Below are positions 4,973 through 5,823 of a stretch of DNA of 5,823 bases, one piece after another; position 1 is the first letter of the stretch, and each line of letters begins with the position of its first letter. Source of the DNA: Mucilaginibacter empetricola (GTDB lineage Bacteria; Bacteroidota; Bacteroidia; Sphingobacteriales; Sphingobacteriaceae). The position numbers and the translations under genes are program-made. A model generated the notes under the pieces. The model had not been told where the DNA came from. It did not search any database and worked only from the letters and a program-made list of their open reading frames with translations. Location: assembly GCF_024808665.1 (NCBI RefSeq), contig NZ_JANUBZ010000031.1, positions 1 through 5,823 on the forward strand, read 5' to 3'.

Positions 4973-5772
4973 TTCTTAAATATATTAAGATCCTTATCTG
5001 CCGTACCTACTCTTTTTAATTTACCCCCTACCTTTTCAAAAACTTTCCACTTCCCGCCGTTGTGCTCGTCTACATCTGGTGAATAATATTTGTTTCCCTT
5101 CCGATATACCTTTTGACCATGTTGTTTTCCAAAGTCTTTGGTTTCTTTAAGTCCGTCAGGTAACTCCTCTTTGGTCGTCTGAAGAATCGGTTTATCGTGC
5201 AGCAAATAATAAAGAGTCGCGGCATCTGTGATTACGTCCAAAACAGGAACCTCTTGATCAAAGGTATCAATAGCCCACAACCATTTTGGAACATTATTAA
5301 TTCTTGATGGAATGTCCAATAAACCACCACTTATTCCTCCATCTTGAGCCGTTGTCGGAGCATCAGCAGGCCCCGCGCTCATTATTCTATCACTCATTAT
5401 TTTGTTATACAAAGCCTGCGCATCCCTTTTCCCATCATCTGCCGCCTTTTGTTCCTCTGCTGTCGTAGTATTAATTTCATCATCGACTTCGCCCAATCCA
5501 TCGTTACCCGACTCAGTTGGGCCATCCGGGTTATCATCTCTATAGTTTACTCGCCAACTTGGTCGCTCCCCTTCTCTGTCCATTGACACAGGGTCCATGC
5601 CGTCAGGATCTATGTTCCTTATAGGATTGTCAACTCCATAATTATAAGGAGTGAACCTCCTATACTTTTCGGCTAAAGGATCAATGGACGTCCATCTTGC
5701 TATAACCGGATCATAAAACCTGGCGCCATAATCGTATTGCCTGCCATAAAGTTTTCCGATTGTTTCCGATTT
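4969..5772 (-). CDS. Orphan Rhs-family toxin: core stub, linker and C-terminal toxin domain (5' truncated)
   Basis: The open frame spans 267 residues to a TGA at 4969-4971. Residues 5-58 are the end of an Rhs core ([20 protein letters not shown], then IDPLAEK, TPYNY and DPDG). An acidic linker of about 140 residues with [11 protein letters not shown] follows. The last 65 or so residues carry [26 protein letters not shown] and [10 protein letters not shown], which I associate with the Ntox21-type 'toxin C-terminal' domains of Rhs and CDI proteins, thought to be RNases; subtype and residues involved in catalysis are uncertain. An intact Rhs protein would be far longer, with YD repeats forming a shell. 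Here an in-frame stop at 5773-5775 ends the core, and the only ATGs are from 5598 inward (MDPVSMD), so export is unlikely from this copy. Either it is a silent module or the full gene lies beyond the right edge with a break. Confidence 0.7.
   Translation of the reverse strand, partial: KSETIGKLYGRQYDYGARFYDPVIARWTSIDPLAEKYRRFTPYNYGVDNPIRNIDPDGMDPVSMDREGERPSWRVNYRDDNPDGPTESGNDGLGEVDDEINTTTAEEQKAADDGKRDAQALYNKIMSDRIMSAGPADAPTTAQDGGISGGLLDIPSRINNVPKWLWAIDTFDQEVPVLDVITDAATLYYLLHDKPILQTTKEELPDGLKETKDFGKQHGQKVYRKGNKYYSPDVDEHNGGKWKVFEKVGGKLKRVGTADKDLNIFKK
5231..5264 (-). repeat. 34-bp direct repeat, copy inside the toxin linker
   Basis: This is the upstream copy of the repeat, encoding [11 protein letters not shown] in frame. 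The partner copy at 4326-4359 is 905 bp away in the same orientation, so everything between them (toxin domain, immunity gene, terminator) is bracketed. Confidence 0.8.
5751..5771. repeat. Short imperfect tandem duplication at the Rhs core break
   Basis: GTTTTCCGATT (5751-5761) is followed directly by GTTTCCGATT (5762-5771), differing by one T. It sits exactly where recognisable Rhs core ends and next to the in-frame stop at 5773-5775, suggesting a recombination or slippage scar. Confidence 0.55.
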
Positions 5773-5775
5773 TCA

Positions 5776-5823
5776 GCTTTGCACTTTTTGGGTGCTATAA
5801 AGAACGTTCAGGCATGGTAAAGA
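5776..5823. other. Unassigned right-edge sequence beyond the Rhs break
   Basis: None of the three minus-strand frames here resembles Rhs core or carries on the toxin frame. An imperfect hairpin (GCAC ... GTGC with flanking CTTT/AAAG) is visible around 5780-5803. It may be the end of another element, but too little is present to say. Confidence 0.25.

Noticed and set aside
4326..5264. 34-bp repeats as insertion-sequence ends or a CRISPR array
   Set aside because: They are direct rather than inverted, only two copies exist 905 bp apart, no transposase or cas gene lies between, and the sequence is coding in both copies.

Overview
The window looks like a piece of a Bacteroidota (Bacteroidetes) chromosome, plausibly Chitinophagaceae-like. 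The evidence is a good TAnnTTTG-type -7 box ahead of the main plus-strand operon, mostly weak Shine-Dalgarno signals, small lipoproteins, and an Rhs core of the style common in this phylum ([10 protein letters not shown] ... IDPLAEK ... DPDGM). The genus is inferred, not shown.

Layout, left to right. (1) 1-1660, minus strand, AT-rich: a partial frame leaving the left edge, a hydrophilic hypothetical protein (160-738), a 300-bp stretch without a convincing gene, and a single-pass membrane protein (1061-1558). (2) About 1655-2122: a GC-richer segment with no convincing gene but many short hairpins, which could be the remnant of a structured RNA or retroelement. (3) 2284-2514, minus: a small XRE-family repressor. 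Next to it, in the divergent intergenic region, is a perfect 18-bp palindrome. (4) 2616-4256, plus, GC-richer: three closely spaced genes for a secreted protein and two lipoproteins, preceded by the -7 box and probably one operon. (5) 4280-5823, minus: a polymorphic-toxin cassette. It consists of a short Rhs-core stub, a linker, a small C-terminal toxin domain, a DUF3885-like immunity gene overlapping the toxin stop by ATGA, and a hairpin terminator.

The most interesting structure is in region 5. A 34-bp piece of the toxin linker (5231-5264) is repeated in the same orientation downstream of the immunity gene and terminator (4326-4359). It has three differences: two synonymous and one Val/Ile. 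The two copies bracket the toxin domain, immunity gene and terminator. This fits either the scar of C-terminal module replacement or a cassette that homologous recombination could remove cleanly. The Rhs core is cut off by an in-frame stop at 5773-5775, so within this window the toxin gene is an orphan module with no obvious start for the core.

The XRE gene and the exported operon probably form one regulatory unit (inference from the divergent layout and the palindrome). Nothing visible links them functionally to the Rhs cassette. GC and AT remarks are visual impressions, not computed values.
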